64,000 nt of DNA from CAWFNW01 sp963817405 (GCA_963817405.1 CAWFNW010000001.1:62001-126000), one strand, 5' to 3'. Positions 35,760-45,182 are shown, counted from the stretch's first letter. Program-made: numbers and translations. The notes: generated by a model from the letters alone, not told the origin.

Positions 35760-37961
35760 TTGGCACGCTGGCGATCGAGAGACATCGACGCGGCGTCGGT
35801 CCTCGCGACCGACGAGCCCGTACTGCCGCTCGCACCGCTTGTCGTACTCTGGTCGGTTTGCGTCTTGGCATTCGCCATTCCGAGCCTCGAGGCGCCACCG
35901 TTGGCGCGCGGAGTGCTCCTCGTCCAGCAGCTCGCATACCTGTCGCCATTCATCGCGTTCTCCATGGCATCGCTCTTGGTCGTCCGAGCCACCAGCGCCG
36001 AGGAGCAGACGCTCTGGCGAGGTCTTGCTGCCGGGGCAGCACTGGTGACGCTGAGCGAGCTTACTGTGAGCACCTGGCTGCTCGCCGGCGGCCCGGAGTC
36101 GTGGGGCACCGCTGCCTCGGTCATCAGTCTTGCCGCGAGCCTCGTGCTCATCGGGACGCTCGCCTCACTCTCCGACATCCGGACCTTCTCGCGGGCGGCC
36201 CGAGTGCGCCACCTGCTCGATCTCGCCGGCGGGAGCACCATGGTCGGCGGCTTCGTGTTCTGGGCAGTCGCCTCGTGGTTACAGCGGCAGCCGCCCACCT
36301 CGGGAGGCATCGTCGTGCCTGCGGCCCCGCCGGAGTTCGTGGCAGCCGCCTACTCGTCGCTCGGCGCCATCATGCTCGCACTCGTCGTGTTCAACTTCGC
36401 TCGTCGGAGATGGGTATCGTGGCCTCGGTGGGAGCGGCGCGTGGTGATCGGCATCGGCATCTACGCGCTCGCGACGATGGCATGGCCGATCTGGCTCGGC
36501 GGTGCGTTCATCGTGCCGCAACTTCACTGGGACGTGGCCGTCGAGGTCGCTTGGATGACCGGCATGTCACTCGGGTTCTCGGGCGCACTCCTGCGCCTGC
36601 GAGCCGGCACTGCCTCACCCGGATCCGTCTCGATTCCGCGGATGCGCTCCGAGCGCCCGACGCTGTTGGCGGCCCTTGTGCCGGTCCTGTTCGTGGTCGG
36701 CATACTGGCGTTCGGCACGCTCATGGCGAGCGACGGCTTCGTGGTGGCGGACAGATCGGCGTTCGGCGTCGTCACCGCGATCCTGACCGTGATCACGGTC
36801 GCCCGTCTGGTTGTGTCCACGACGGAGACCGAGGCGCTCCTGAGCGACTCACTCATCGACCCAGTGTCCGGGATACCCGGTCACCGGTACTTCCACGAGC
36901 GGATGCAGCTGGAGATCGACCTCGCACGGCGGCACCAGGAGGCGCTCGCGGTCGTCATCCTCGACGTCGACGACTTCCGAACGATGAACGAGACCCACGG
37001 CCACTCCCTCGGGGATGCGGTGCTGCGGCTCGTGGCCGAGGCGCTGACCGGTTCAGTGACCGCACGCGACACGGTCTGCCGTCTCGGCGGCGACCAGTTC
37101 GGCGCGGTGCTGGTGGGAGTCGACGCGCACGGCGGGCCCGTTGCCGCCGAGCGGATGCGGCACTCGCTCCGCGACCTTCGATGGCCGGACGACTCCGCGC
37201 TCACCGCATCCGTCGGTGTTGCTCTGTACCCGGTCCACGGCACGGAGCGGTCGGAGCTCGTGCGTGCCGCCGAGCGCGCCTGCCTCTGGGCGAAGTGCCG
37301 CGGCAAGGACCTCGCGATCGTCTACGAACATGCCACGGTCGAGGCTCTTCCGTGCGAGGAGAGACTGAGTGCACTGCGCGGTCGCGAGCATCTGAGCACT
37401 GTCCGAGCGCTCGCCACGGCCGTGGACGCGCGTGAGCCGCGATCCCGTTTCCACTCGCAGACAGTGGCAACGCTCTCGCGGCTCGTGGGGGAGGAGCTCG
37501 GGCTGGACGCCGCGCGCGTGGAGCTCTTGGAGATTGCCGCCTCGCTGCACGATGTCGGGAAGGTCGGGATCCCCGACGGCATACTGCGCAAGATGGGAGC
37601 GCTCGATGCCGATGAGTCCCGACGTGTGCGCCAGCACCCCGCCTTAGGCGAGCGGATCGCGTCGTTCACGGGCGTTGACGAGATCCTCCCATGGATACGC
37701 CACCATCACGAACGCTGGGATGGCACTGGCTATCCCGACGGAATCGCCGGGGTGGCGATTCCGCTCGAGGCACGCATCATCGCCGTCTGCGACGCGTTCG
37801 AGGTGATGACCGCCGGCAAGCCCGGGTCGGTCGCACTCTCGCTTTCATCCGCGCTCCAGGAGATTGACCTGTGCATGGGAACGCAGTTCGATCCCGAGGT
37901 CGCCGAGGCCTTCATTCGCCTCGTGAGTGCACGCCGACCCCTGCTGAGCGCGGCTCGCTAG
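35760..37961 (+). CDS. Membrane GGDEF/HD-GYP protein with degenerate GGDEF motif
   Basis: 733 residues. The N-terminal half has about eight membrane helices (to about 355). A GGDEF domain follows (about 360-515), but its signature is GGDQF instead of GGDEF or GGEEF (RLGGDQFGAVL), so cyclase activity is doubtful. The C-terminal HD-GYP domain (about 545-733) is intact: HDVGKVGIPD for metal binding and HHERWDGTGYPDGIAG. The protein is thus probably a c-di-GMP phosphodiesterase, with the GGDEF part sensory. Start is the TTG at 35760, preceded by GGAGG at 7 bases; the frame continues upstream through the divergent promoter but those residues look non-coding. Confidence 0.85.
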   Translation: MARWRSRDIDAASVLATDEPVLPLAPLVVLWSVCVLAFAIPSLEAPPLARGVLLVQQLAYLSPFIAFSMASLLVVRATSAEEQTLWRGLAAGAALVTLSELTVSTWLLAGGPESWGTAASVISLAASLVLIGTLASLSDIRTFSRAARVRHLLDLAGGSTMVGGFVFWAVASWLQRQPPTSGGIVVPAAPPEFVAAAYSSLGAIMLALVVFNFARRRWVSWPRWERRVVIGIGIYALATMAWPIWLGGAFIVPQLHWDVAVEVAWMTGMSLGFSGALLRLRAGTASPGSVSIPRMRSERPTLLAALVPVLFVVGILAFGTLMASDGFVVADRSAFGVVTAILTVITVARLVVSTTETEALLSDSLIDPVSGIPGHRYFHERMQLEIDLARRHQEALAVVILDVDDFRTMNETHGHSLGDAVLRLVAEALTGSVTARDTVCRLGGDQFGAVLVGVDAHGGPVAAERMRHSLRDLRWPDDSALTASVGVALYPVHGTERSELVRAAERACLWAKCRGKDLAIVYEHATVEALPCEERLSALRGREHLSTVRALATAVDAREPRSRFHSQTVATLSRLVGEELGLDAARVELLEIAASLHDVGKVGIPDGILRKMGALDADESRRVRQHPALGERIASFTGVDEILPWIRHHHERWDGTGYPDGIAGVAIPLEARIIAVCDAFEVMTAGKPGSVALSLSSALQEIDLCMGTQFDPEVAEAFIRLVSARRPLLSAAR

Positions 37962-38030
37962 GGACGCATGCCGCGCAAAGTGGAGTACCGTCTTGTGTGC
38001 AGCGCCGATCGCCTCTCGAAAGGACCGCTA

Positions 38031-39275
38031 ATGGACGCACGGTTCAGCTTCGCCGCCGCCTTCTCGCCCCTCGTCGTCGGCGATGACCCGCAACAGCGGA
38101 TCGCCGGCGCCTACGTCGAGGCTCTCGAGGCCATCGGCGGGCAGTTCTCCGAGGTCGGCGCTGCCCCCTCTGATATCCCGTTCCTCGTCTTCGTCGCCAC
38201 CGGCGGCACCGAACAGATCGTGCTGGACCTCCAGGCAGTGCGCGCCGAGCGCGTGTCCGGCGAACCGGTGCTCCTCGTCGCGCATCCCTCGAACAACTCG
38301 CTTCCGGCCTCGCTCGAGATCCTTGCCCGGGTGCAGCAGGATGGGATGCGCGGTCGGATCCTGTACCTCCGCGGTGCAGACGACGGCGAAGGTCTGGCGC
38401 ACATCGAGGCAGCGCTTCACGACGTTGCGGTCAGGCGGCAGCTCCATAACACGCGACTCGGGCTCATCGGGCCGGCGTCCGACTGGCTCGTCGCGAGCAT
38501 GCCCACGCCCGCGACCGTAAAGGACGCGTGGGGCCCCGAGGTGCTCTCGCTCCCCGTCGAAGAGCTTGAAGCACGCATCGCCGCGGAGCCGGATGACGCC
38601 ATCGACGCAGCAGCGGCGTCACTTCAGAAGGGCGTTGCCGCCATCCTTGAGCCGAGCGCCCCCGATCTGAGGACCGCGGCCCGCGTCTCGGTGGCGTTGC
38701 GAGAGATGGTTGCGGAGCACGGCCTCGACGCGGTCACGGTGCGCTGCTTCGATATCCTGCTCGCCGACAAGACCTCGGGCTGCTTTGCGCTCTCTGCGCT
38801 CTTCGACGAGGGCATCATCGCGGGGTGTGAGAGCGATCTCGTGAGCACGGTGGGACTTCTCTGGACGTACCTGCTCCTCGGCGAGACACCGTGGATGGCG
38901 AACCCGTCCCAGGTCGATGAGGCCGCGAACACGCTCGTGCTCGCGCACTGTACCATCGCTCGCGGGCTCGTCGACAACGTCCGGCTGCGCTCGCACTTCG
39001 AGTCGGGCCTTGGCGTCGGCTTCCAGGGCGATCTCGCGCTCGGCCCGGTGACGCTTGTCCGCATCGGCGGGAAGGCGATGGAGCGCCTCTGGGTCGCCGA
39101 GGGTGCGATCACCGCCAACGGCACCAACGAGGACCTCTGCCGCACGCAGGCGCACATCGCGCTCTCGCGCGGACACGTGACCGAGCTTCTGCACGCGCCG
39201 CTCGGCAACCATGTCGTCCTCGTGAAGGGGCATCACGCGGACCGGCTCATCTCGTGGTGGGAGAGCGTCCGCTAG
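38031..39275 (+). CDS. L-fucose/L-arabinose isomerase-like protein
   Basis: 414 residues resembling the COG2407 fucose isomerase-related family. The C-terminal half shows the family pattern of metal-ligand regions: VTVRCFDILL, CESDLVSTVGLLWTYLLLG, then AANTLVLAHCTIARGL and the substrate-binding-like GLGVGFQGDLALGPVTL. The N-terminal half has the Rossmann-like fold expected (PFLVFVATGGTEQIVL). No sugar catabolic gene lies nearby, so a classical isomerase role is unsupported and the substrate is unknown. ATG 38031 has AAAGGA 6 bases upstream; an in-frame ATG at 37968 is less likely. Confidence 0.7.
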   Translation: MDARFSFAAAFSPLVVGDDPQQRIAGAYVEALEAIGGQFSEVGAAPSDIPFLVFVATGGTEQIVLDLQAVRAERVSGEPVLLVAHPSNNSLPASLEILARVQQDGMRGRILYLRGADDGEGLAHIEAALHDVAVRRQLHNTRLGLIGPASDWLVASMPTPATVKDAWGPEVLSLPVEELEARIAAEPDDAIDAAAASLQKGVAAILEPSAPDLRTAARVSVALREMVAEHGLDAVTVRCFDILLADKTSGCFALSALFDEGIIAGCESDLVSTVGLLWTYLLLGETPWMANPSQVDEAANTLVLAHCTIARGLVDNVRLRSHFESGLGVGFQGDLALGPVTLVRIGGKAMERLWVAEGAITANGTNEDLCRTQAHIALSRGHVTELLHAPLGNHVVLVKGHHADRLISWWESVR

Positions 39276-39301
39276 GGGCCCATCACCACGCACGAAGCAG
39301 A

Positions 39302-39331
39302 GGGGCCGCCCGGAGTCTGCCGGGTGGCCCC
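39302..39331. terminator. Hairpin between convergent genes
   Basis: GGGGCCGCCCGG (39302-39313) pairs with CCGGGTGGCCCC (39320-39331) with one G-T wobble and a 6-base loop AGTCTG. It lies between the isomerase-like gene (+) and korB (-). No clear T-run. Confidence 0.65.
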
Positions 39332-39358
39332 GCTGCGCGGGCGCGAGCCCCGCCTGCG

Positions 39359-40249
39359 CTAGGCGGTGTACTTCGCGATCGTCGCGCTGATGTCGCGTGG
39401 CTCCACAGCGTGCTTCCACATCGGCCGGTTGAGTTGCGGCAGCCCATCCTGGTACGTGAACGACTCCTTCTCCTCGAAGAAGATGCCGACGGGGATGCGA
39501 CACTCGTCAGGTGCGCACGTGAGTTCGTGGAATGTCGACATCGAGAAGTCGAACGCCTTCGTGCGGTCCGTTGGGTCGTAGTCGGGAAGCTCCTCGATCT
39601 TGTAGACGCGGTCGCGGAACCACGAGAAGGTGTTGATCTTGTTCCAGGTCACGCAGGGTTGGTAGATGTCGACGACCGAGAAGCCCTCATGCAAGATCGC
39701 GGCCGTATAGAGCTCCTTCAGCTGTGGGATGTCGCCGGCGAAGCCACGCGCCACGAAGGTCGCGCCCTGTGCGACGGCGACGCCCACTGGGTTGACCGGC
39801 TCTTCCACAACGCCCCCCGGGGTGGACGGCGTCTTCATGAACTGGTCGCTCGTGGGGGAGGCCTGCCCGGTGGTGAGCCCGTAGATCTGGTTATTGTGGA
39901 AGATGGCGGTCATGTCGATGTTGCGTCTGACCGAGTGGATGAAGTGGTTGCCGCCGATGCCGTACCCATCGCCGTCGCCCATCTCAACGATGACCTTGAG
40001 GTCGGGGCGCGTGAGCGCGATGCCGGTCGCGAGTGGGAGCGCTCGGCCGTGCAGGCCGTGGAAGCCCTGGACGTTGTGGAAGTCGGCGCCGTTGCCGTGA
40101 CAGCCGATGCCCCACACCATCGCGATCGCTTCCGAGGACAGCCCGAGCTCCTCGATCACCTCGGAAAGCGCTCGGTACATGCCGAAGTTGCCGCAGCCCG
40201 GACACCAGGTGGGCTTCATGGCGTTCGTGAGCTCTTTGGCGGTGGGCAT
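39359..40249 (-). CDS. korB: 2-oxoacid:ferredoxin oxidoreductase beta subunit (KorB-like)
   Basis: Thiamine-diphosphate subunit of an oxygen-sensitive enzyme that decarboxylates a 2-oxoacid (probably 2-oxoglutarate) to the acyl-CoA, reducing ferredoxin. The 296-residue product has CPGCGNFGM at the N terminus (iron-sulfur ligands and substrate site), VWGIGCHGN, and the ThDP/Mg motif GDGDGYGIGGNHFIHSVRRN with NNQIYGLTTGQ. ATG immediately follows the korA stop (TAGATG), so translation is coupled. Substrate choice between 2-oxoglutarate and other oxoacids is inferred. Confidence 0.88.
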   Translation of the reverse strand: MPTAKELTNAMKPTWCPGCGNFGMYRALSEVIEELGLSSEAIAMVWGIGCHGNGADFHNVQGFHGLHGRALPLATGIALTRPDLKVIVEMGDGDGYGIGGNHFIHSVRRNIDMTAIFHNNQIYGLTTGQASPTSDQFMKTPSTPGGVVEEPVNPVGVAVAQGATFVARGFAGDIPQLKELYTAAILHEGFSVVDIYQPCVTWNKINTFSWFRDRVYKIEELPDYDPTDRTKAFDFSMSTFHELTCAPDECRIPVGIFFEEKESFTYQDGLPQLNRPMWKHAVEPRDISATIAKYTA

Positions 40250-42016
40250 CTAGAGCACCTCCCTCACAGCGCGCACGATCATCTCGGGCGAGAACGGCCG
40301 TCCGTCGGTCCGGTGGAGCCGGTGCTCGACGGCGAGCAGGCACCCCTGCCGGACGAGCCCCTCGAGCTGGCCCGTGTGGTTGCCTTCGACGATCATCGCC
40401 GTCGGGACAGCGCCCAGGAACGCGGCAACCGCCTCTGCGGGGAAGGGCCACACGGTCACGACCTGCATGAGCGCGGCCCTGATGCCTTCGCGCTCCAGCA
40501 TGCGGGCTGCTTCGCGCGCTGGGCCCTTGGTCGTGCCGAAGAAGATGAGCCCGATGTCGGCCTCGCCGGGCGGCGCGCCGAAGTACGCGGGCGGGGGAGC
40601 GAGTGTCGCCGCGAGCTCCATCTTGTGCATGCGCTTGTCGTTCTGCGCCTGCCGCTGCTCGGCCGCCTCACCCGCGGCGCCCCAGCCGTACTCGTCGTGC
40701 TCATAGGAGTTGCCGAGCTGCCGCGCGCCCTTGACGCCGGGGAGTACGCGGAGGGACACGCCGTCGTCAGTGATCTTGTAGCGCAAATAGCGGCCGTCAT
40801 CATCCAACGCGTCGGGGTAATCCGCCACGTCGCCTTCGGTCACGAGCTTCCCGCGGTCGATCGTCACCTTCGAAAGGTCGAACAGCGGCACCGACTGCCG
40901 GTTGTCCGAGAGGTAGGTATCGCCCAGGATCACGACCGGCGTCTGCAGCTGGTCGGCGAAGTTGAACGCCTGCCAGGTGAGGTGGAACGCGTCCTCGCGG
41001 TCGCCGGGTGCTAGGACCATGCGCGGGAACTCGCCTTGGGCGGCGTGGATGACGTAGCGGAGGTCGCTCTGCTCAGTCCAGGTGGGAAGGCCCGTGGCGG
41101 GGCCGGGGCGCGTGAGCACACCGACCACGACGGCGCTCTCGCTCACGCCGGCCATACCGAACGCCTCGACCATGAGCGCGAAGCCGCCGCCCGCGCTTGC
41201 GCACATCGCGCGCGTCCCGCCGAAGGCCGCGCCGACGACCATGTTCATCGCGGCGATCTCGTCCTCGGTGTGCTTCACGACGACGCCGTACTCGCGCTCG
41301 TGCGCCGCCATGAAGTGCAGGATCGACGACGCCGGCGTCATCGGGTAGGCAGCATAGAGGCCGATCCCTGCGGCGAGCGCGCCCATCCCGAGGGCCTCGT
41401 TCCCGTCCACGAGCATACGCGGCTCGGCGCCTTCGACCGGCGCAATCCGAATGAAGAAGTCCGGACACGCCTCACGTGCAGCGTCGTAGCCCAGCTGCGC
41501 CGCCTTCGCGTTGCTCTCGGCGATCTCGGGCGCTTTGTGTGCGAACTGCGCGCGAAGCGATTCGACGAGCGGGTCGATCGGGAAGTCGACCAGCGCCAGC
41601 ACCGAGCCGAGCGCGACGACGTTGCGCATGATCTTGCCGCCGACCTCGCGGGCGAAGGCCATGAGCGGCACGGGCACCCCGCGCAGCCGTTCGGGTACCG
41701 CGCTCGCGTCGAAGTCGTCGGGGTCGAAGATGACGGCGCCGCCGTCGACGAGCCCGTGGTGGTGGAGATCGAGCGTCTCGCGGTTGAGGCACACGAGCAC
41801 GTCCACCGGCTCCACGTGCGAGTAGACGGGCTCGGGACTCACGCGCAGCAGGTAGTTGTTGTGGCCGCCCCGGATGAGCGAGGGGTACTCGGTGAGGTCG
41901 AATGTCTCAAGCCCGGCGCCGGCAAACGAGCGGGCGAGCGTCTGACCGGCTGCCTTGATGCCGAAGCCGGCCTCGCCGCCGATGCGGACGCGCAGCTCCA
42001 CGGGGGAATCGGGCAT
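40250..42016 (-). CDS. korA: 2-oxoacid:ferredoxin oxidoreductase alpha/gamma fusion (KorA-like)
   Basis: 588 residues. The N-terminal 190 residues are the gamma domain (RIGGEAGFGIKAAGQTLAR, PSLIRGGHNNYLL, DVLVCLNRET). The rest is the alpha domain (GNEALGMGALAAGIGLYAAYPMTPASSI, EDEIAAMNMVVGAAFGG, SAGGGFALMVEAFGMAG) with a C-terminal CoA-binding-type region. This gamma-alpha fusion with a separate beta subunit is the mycobacterial KorAB layout. ATG 42016 has GAGGAGG upstream. It diverges from coaBC across a 108-base gap. Confidence 0.9.
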   Translation of the reverse strand: MPDSPVELRVRIGGEAGFGIKAAGQTLARSFAGAGLETFDLTEYPSLIRGGHNNYLLRVSPEPVYSHVEPVDVLVCLNRETLDLHHHGLVDGGAVIFDPDDFDASAVPERLRGVPVPLMAFAREVGGKIMRNVVALGSVLALVDFPIDPLVESLRAQFAHKAPEIAESNAKAAQLGYDAAREACPDFFIRIAPVEGAEPRMLVDGNEALGMGALAAGIGLYAAYPMTPASSILHFMAAHEREYGVVVKHTEDEIAAMNMVVGAAFGGTRAMCASAGGGFALMVEAFGMAGVSESAVVVGVLTRPGPATGLPTWTEQSDLRYVIHAAQGEFPRMVLAPGDREDAFHLTWQAFNFADQLQTPVVILGDTYLSDNRQSVPLFDLSKVTIDRGKLVTEGDVADYPDALDDDGRYLRYKITDDGVSLRVLPGVKGARQLGNSYEHDEYGWGAAGEAAEQRQAQNDKRMHKMELAATLAPPPAYFGAPPGEADIGLIFFGTTKGPAREAARMLEREGIRAALMQVVTVWPFPAEAVAAFLGAVPTAMIVEGNHTGQLEGLVRQGCLLAVEHRLHRTDGRPFSPEMIVRAVREVL

Positions 42017-42124
42017 GCGAACCTCCTCGGTCGTGGGTCAGGCAAAGTCACTAGGGTTCATACCCCTCGGTCCCGCGCCGGGTTCGGTTCGGCCAGTGTA
42101 TCCTTATCGGACGAGGAGGCTTCC

Positions 42125-43333
42125 ATGAGCACGATTCCCGAGCAGCAGACCATCGTCGTCGGCGTGACCGGCGGCATCGGCGCGTACAAAGCGTGCGAGC
42201 TCTGTCGCTCGCTCATGAGGCGGGGCTTCCGCGTGAAGGTCGTCATGACGGATGCCGCCACTCGCTTCGTCACGCCGCTCACGTTCCGCACGCTTACCGG
42301 CGAGCCGGTCGCGGTCTCGCTCTGGGCCGACGAGCCCGACTCGCGCGTCCACCACATCTCGCTCGCCGAGGAAGCAGACGTCCTCGTTATCGCGCCGTGC
42401 ACCGCGAACGTGATCGCGAAGCTCGTGCACGGCCGAGCAGACGACATGCTCACTACCACCGCGCTCGCGTGCGAGGCGCCGGTCGTGATCGCGCCCGCGA
42501 TGAACATACGCATGTGGCGCAAAGAGATCACGCAGGCGAACGTACACGAGCTTCAGGCTCGCGGCGCCGTGATTGTGGCGCCGACCTCTGGTGAGCTCGC
42601 CTGCGGCGACGTGGGGGAGGGTCGCTTGGCGGATGTCGCGAGCATCGCCGCGGCCGCCGTTGCGGAGGCGCGCCGCGCGCACGACCTCGCCGGCGTGCAC
42701 GTGCTCGTGACCACCGGCCCCACGCACGAGCCCATCGACCCCGTGCGCTTCATCGGGAACCGCTCGTCGGGCAAGCAGGGCTTCTTCATTGCCGAGGAGG
42801 CCGCTCGGCGCGGCGCCCGCGTGACGCTCGTGAGCGGCCCGGTGTCGCTTACCGACCCCTTCGGTGTCGAGGTCGTGCACGTCACCACCGCTGAGGAGAT
42901 GCGCGCGGCAACGCTCGCCGCATTCGGAACGGCCGACGTTGTCATCGCGGCCGCCGCCGTTGCGGATTTCCGGCCTGCTCAGACTGCCACGCAGAAGATC
43001 AAGAAGGGGAGCGCGGTTCCGGACGTGCCGCTGGAGCGCACGCCCGATATCCTCGCCGAGCTTGGCGCGCTCAACGCCGGTCGCGCGTTGCTCGTGGGCT
43101 TCGCGGCGGAAACGGCCGACCTGGTCGCGCACGCGCAGGAGAAGCTGGCTGCGAAGTGTCTCGACCTCGTTGTCGCTAACGACGTCTCGGGCGAGCTCGG
43201 CTTCGGCACCGACGACAACCGCGTCGTGCTCATCACCTCCGACGGTGCCGAGGAGCTGCCCCTCCTGTCGAAGCGTACGATCGCTCGCGAGATCCTGGAC
43301 CGCATCGCCGGTCGCCTCGCGACTCGTAGTTAG
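42125..43333 (+). CDS. coaBC: Phosphopantothenoylcysteine decarboxylase/synthase CoaBC
   Basis: Bifunctional coenzyme A enzyme: CoaB joins 4'-phosphopantothenate and cysteine, CoaC decarboxylates the product with FMN. The 402-residue protein has a CoaC half (GVTGGIGAYKACEL, VHHISLAEEADVLVIAP, PAMNIRMW, SGELACGDVGEGR with the active-site cysteine) and a CoaB half (TTGPTHEPIDPVRFIGNRSSGKQG-type start, AAVADFRP, VVANDVSGELGFG). ATG 42125 with GAGGAGG upstream; the frame is open far upstream antisense to korA but only the ATG has a ribosome site. Confidence 0.95.
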   Translation: MSTIPEQQTIVVGVTGGIGAYKACELCRSLMRRGFRVKVVMTDAATRFVTPLTFRTLTGEPVAVSLWADEPDSRVHHISLAEEADVLVIAPCTANVIAKLVHGRADDMLTTTALACEAPVVIAPAMNIRMWRKEITQANVHELQARGAVIVAPTSGELACGDVGEGRLADVASIAAAAVAEARRAHDLAGVHVLVTTGPTHEPIDPVRFIGNRSSGKQGFFIAEEAARRGARVTLVSGPVSLTDPFGVEVVHVTTAEEMRAATLAAFGTADVVIAAAAVADFRPAQTATQKIKKGSAVPDVPLERTPDILAELGALNAGRALLVGFAAETADLVAHAQEKLAAKCLDLVVANDVSGELGFGTDDNRVVLITSDGAEELPLLSKRTIAREILDRIAGRLATRS

Positions 43334-43421
43334 GCCTCCCCGGGCATCAAAGCCGCAATTCGGGGAACAATCCTTCTCGGCCGGTGTCCGGCCGATGATT
43401 CCAACCTGAGGGGGGTCCGAC

Positions 43422-44111
43422 ATGCGCAGCAAAGTCACCGCGATCGCCATCGGCGTGGCGCTCGTCGCGCTCGGCGTGGTGTTGATGGGCACGTCGCTCG
43501 GCTGGTGGGACGCCAACGTCTTCTTCGAGGGGTGGTGGACGCTCTTCTTGATCGTGCCCGCGGTCGTGAGCATCTTCAGCAACGGTCCGAACGCCGGCAA
43601 CCTCGTCCTCCTCTCTGTGGGTCTCGCCCTGTTGGCTGACGCGCAGAGGCTTCTCGGGTCGGTCTCAGCGTGGTCGCTCGTCGGTCCCCTCGTGATCGTC
43701 GTCATAGGCGGATCGCTCCTCTGGAAGGGGATTGCAGGACCGAAGCTCCCGAGGAACAGCGAGGGTCAGACTATCCAGCCGAGCAATCACATGAGCGCCA
43801 TCTTCTCGGGCAGCAAGGCCGTCTTCAACGGGCTGCCCTTCACGGGGGCCGTGACGCTCGCACTCTTCGGCGGCGTCGATATTGACCTGCGAGGTGCGCT
43901 TATCACGGACGACGTCCTCATCGATGCGACGTCCATCTTCGGCGGGACCGACATCATCGTCTCTCCCGGGATGAAGGTGGAGTTGAACTCCACTGGCATC
44001 TTCGGCGGGGCGGACAACCACGCCGAGAAGCCCCAGGGCGGCGCCGCCGGACCCGTCATCCACGTGCGCTCTTGGGCCGCATTCGGAGGCCTCGACATCA
44101 AGGTGAAGTAG
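43422..44111 (+). CDS. LiaF-like envelope-stress membrane protein
   Basis: 229 residues. The N-terminal half has about three to four membrane helices (to about 105), one starting TAIAIGVALVALGVVLMG, of the LiaF transmembrane domain type. The C-terminal half is a beta-rich repeat region with the pattern LFGGVDIDL, IFGGTDIIV, IFGGADNH, AFGGLDIKV, typical of LiaF-like and DUF2154 domains. No adjacent two-component system is present, so a Lia-type regulatory role is only inferred. ATG 43422 with GAGGGGGG upstream. The 88-base gap before it carries an 8-pair hairpin, TCGGCCGG-TGT-CCGGCCGA (43377-43395). Confidence 0.78.
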   Translation: MRSKVTAIAIGVALVALGVVLMGTSLGWWDANVFFEGWWTLFLIVPAVVSIFSNGPNAGNLVLLSVGLALLADAQRLLGSVSAWSLVGPLVIVVIGGSLLWKGIAGPKLPRNSEGQTIQPSNHMSAIFSGSKAVFNGLPFTGAVTLALFGGVDIDLRGALITDDVLIDATSIFGGTDIIVSPGMKVELNSTGIFGGADNHAEKPQGGAAGPVIHVRSWAAFGGLDIKVK

Positions 44112-44270
44112 CGCCTCAAGCGCGCTCCCGCGCAGGCCGATAGACACACCATACGCACACCGCCTCTTGAGGGTTTGGCAAGCGGTTTGCGTACGTCCCC
44201 GTTCTGTGCCCACCGTCAGGCGACGCGCCCGACGTGCTGTGGGCGGTCCTGTCCCCGGCCACGGAGGCCT

Positions 44271-45182
44271 ATGTACTGCAGAAAACGGCGCTTCTCGTCG
44301 ACCCTCACTGCGGCGATCCTCTTCGCTGCGCTCGCGATTCCCTCGTCCGCCATGGCTGCATCGCAGCCGACTCCGGCGGCCCCCGCTGCTCTCCGGCAGC
44401 GTCTCACCTCAGCTCAGGCCGAGCTTACGGTCGTCTCAGACAGGCTCGACGAGGCTGAAGCCCGCGTTTCGCGCGCCGACGCAGCAATCGCCCGCGTGGA
44501 GGCCCTCCGGCCTCAGGACGTCCGGGAGACGGTCGTCTACGTCTTGAAAGTCTCGCTGTCGCCCCTTAACGACGCGTTCCGCGACGACACCGCCGACGTG
44601 CGTGGTGCTGCCGAGCGGCTGGACGTCCTGTATGCGGAACGCGAGCAGGCGCGCACGATGCTCGCTGACGCGCGGACCGAGCTCGCGCACGCCGACGGCG
44701 CGCTCGATTCAGCCGCTGCCGCTGTGGCGGAGGCCGAGCGTCTCGCCGCCGAGAAGGGCGCTCAAGCGGAGGCCACCCGAGCCGCCGCTGCCAAGCAGTA
44801 CGGCCGCTTCCCGGTTGACGGCGCATGCGAGTACATCAATAGCTGGGGCTTCGCCCGAAGTGGTGGTCGCTCGCACAAAGGAACCGACATCATGGCCCGC
44901 CGTGGCACGCCGGTCGTCGCAGTCCACGACGGCGCCATCGACGTACGCACGAGCAGCCTCGGCGGCCTCGCGCTCTACCTCACGGCGGGCGACGGCACCG
45001 AGTACTACTACGCTCACCTCGATACGACGAGCGTCCGCTCGGGACGAGTGACGACCGGTCAGGTGATCGGAACCGTGGGCTCTACGGGCAACGCCTCTGC
45101 GAGCGCGCCGCACCTGCACTTCGAGATCCACATGCCAAACCCCGTGAACCCGTACCCGGTTCTCGCGCGCATGGTCCGCTAG
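44271..45182 (+). CDS. Secreted M23 family metallopeptidase with coiled-coil
   Basis: 303 residues. A signal peptide precedes AMA-AS (about residues 1-31). A long coiled-coil region (about 40-175, Ala/Arg/Glu-rich) is followed by a C-terminal LytM/M23 domain with the zinc motifs HKGTD and HLHFEIH. It is predicted to cut peptidoglycan cross-links or to activate amidases like EnvC-type proteins. ATG 44271 has GGAGG close upstream (3 bases). The gap before it (44112-44270) contains a short GC-rich hairpin GCGCG-CTCC-CGCGC but no recognisable riboswitch. Confidence 0.88.
   Translation: MYCRKRRFSSTLTAAILFAALAIPSSAMAASQPTPAAPAALRQRLTSAQAELTVVSDRLDEAEARVSRADAAIARVEALRPQDVRETVVYVLKVSLSPLNDAFRDDTADVRGAAERLDVLYAEREQARTMLADARTELAHADGALDSAAAAVAEAERLAAEKGAQAEATRAAAAKQYGRFPVDGACEYINSWGFARSGGRSHKGTDIMARRGTPVVAVHDGAIDVRTSSLGGLALYLTAGDGTEYYYAHLDTTSVRSGRVTTGQVIGTVGSTGNASASAPHLHFEIHMPNPVNPYPVLARMVR

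Noticed and set aside
44112..44270. Cyclic-di-AMP riboswitch upstream of the M23 peptidase
   Set aside because: Such elements often precede cell-wall hydrolases in Actinomycetota, but none of the conserved segments could be recognised here.
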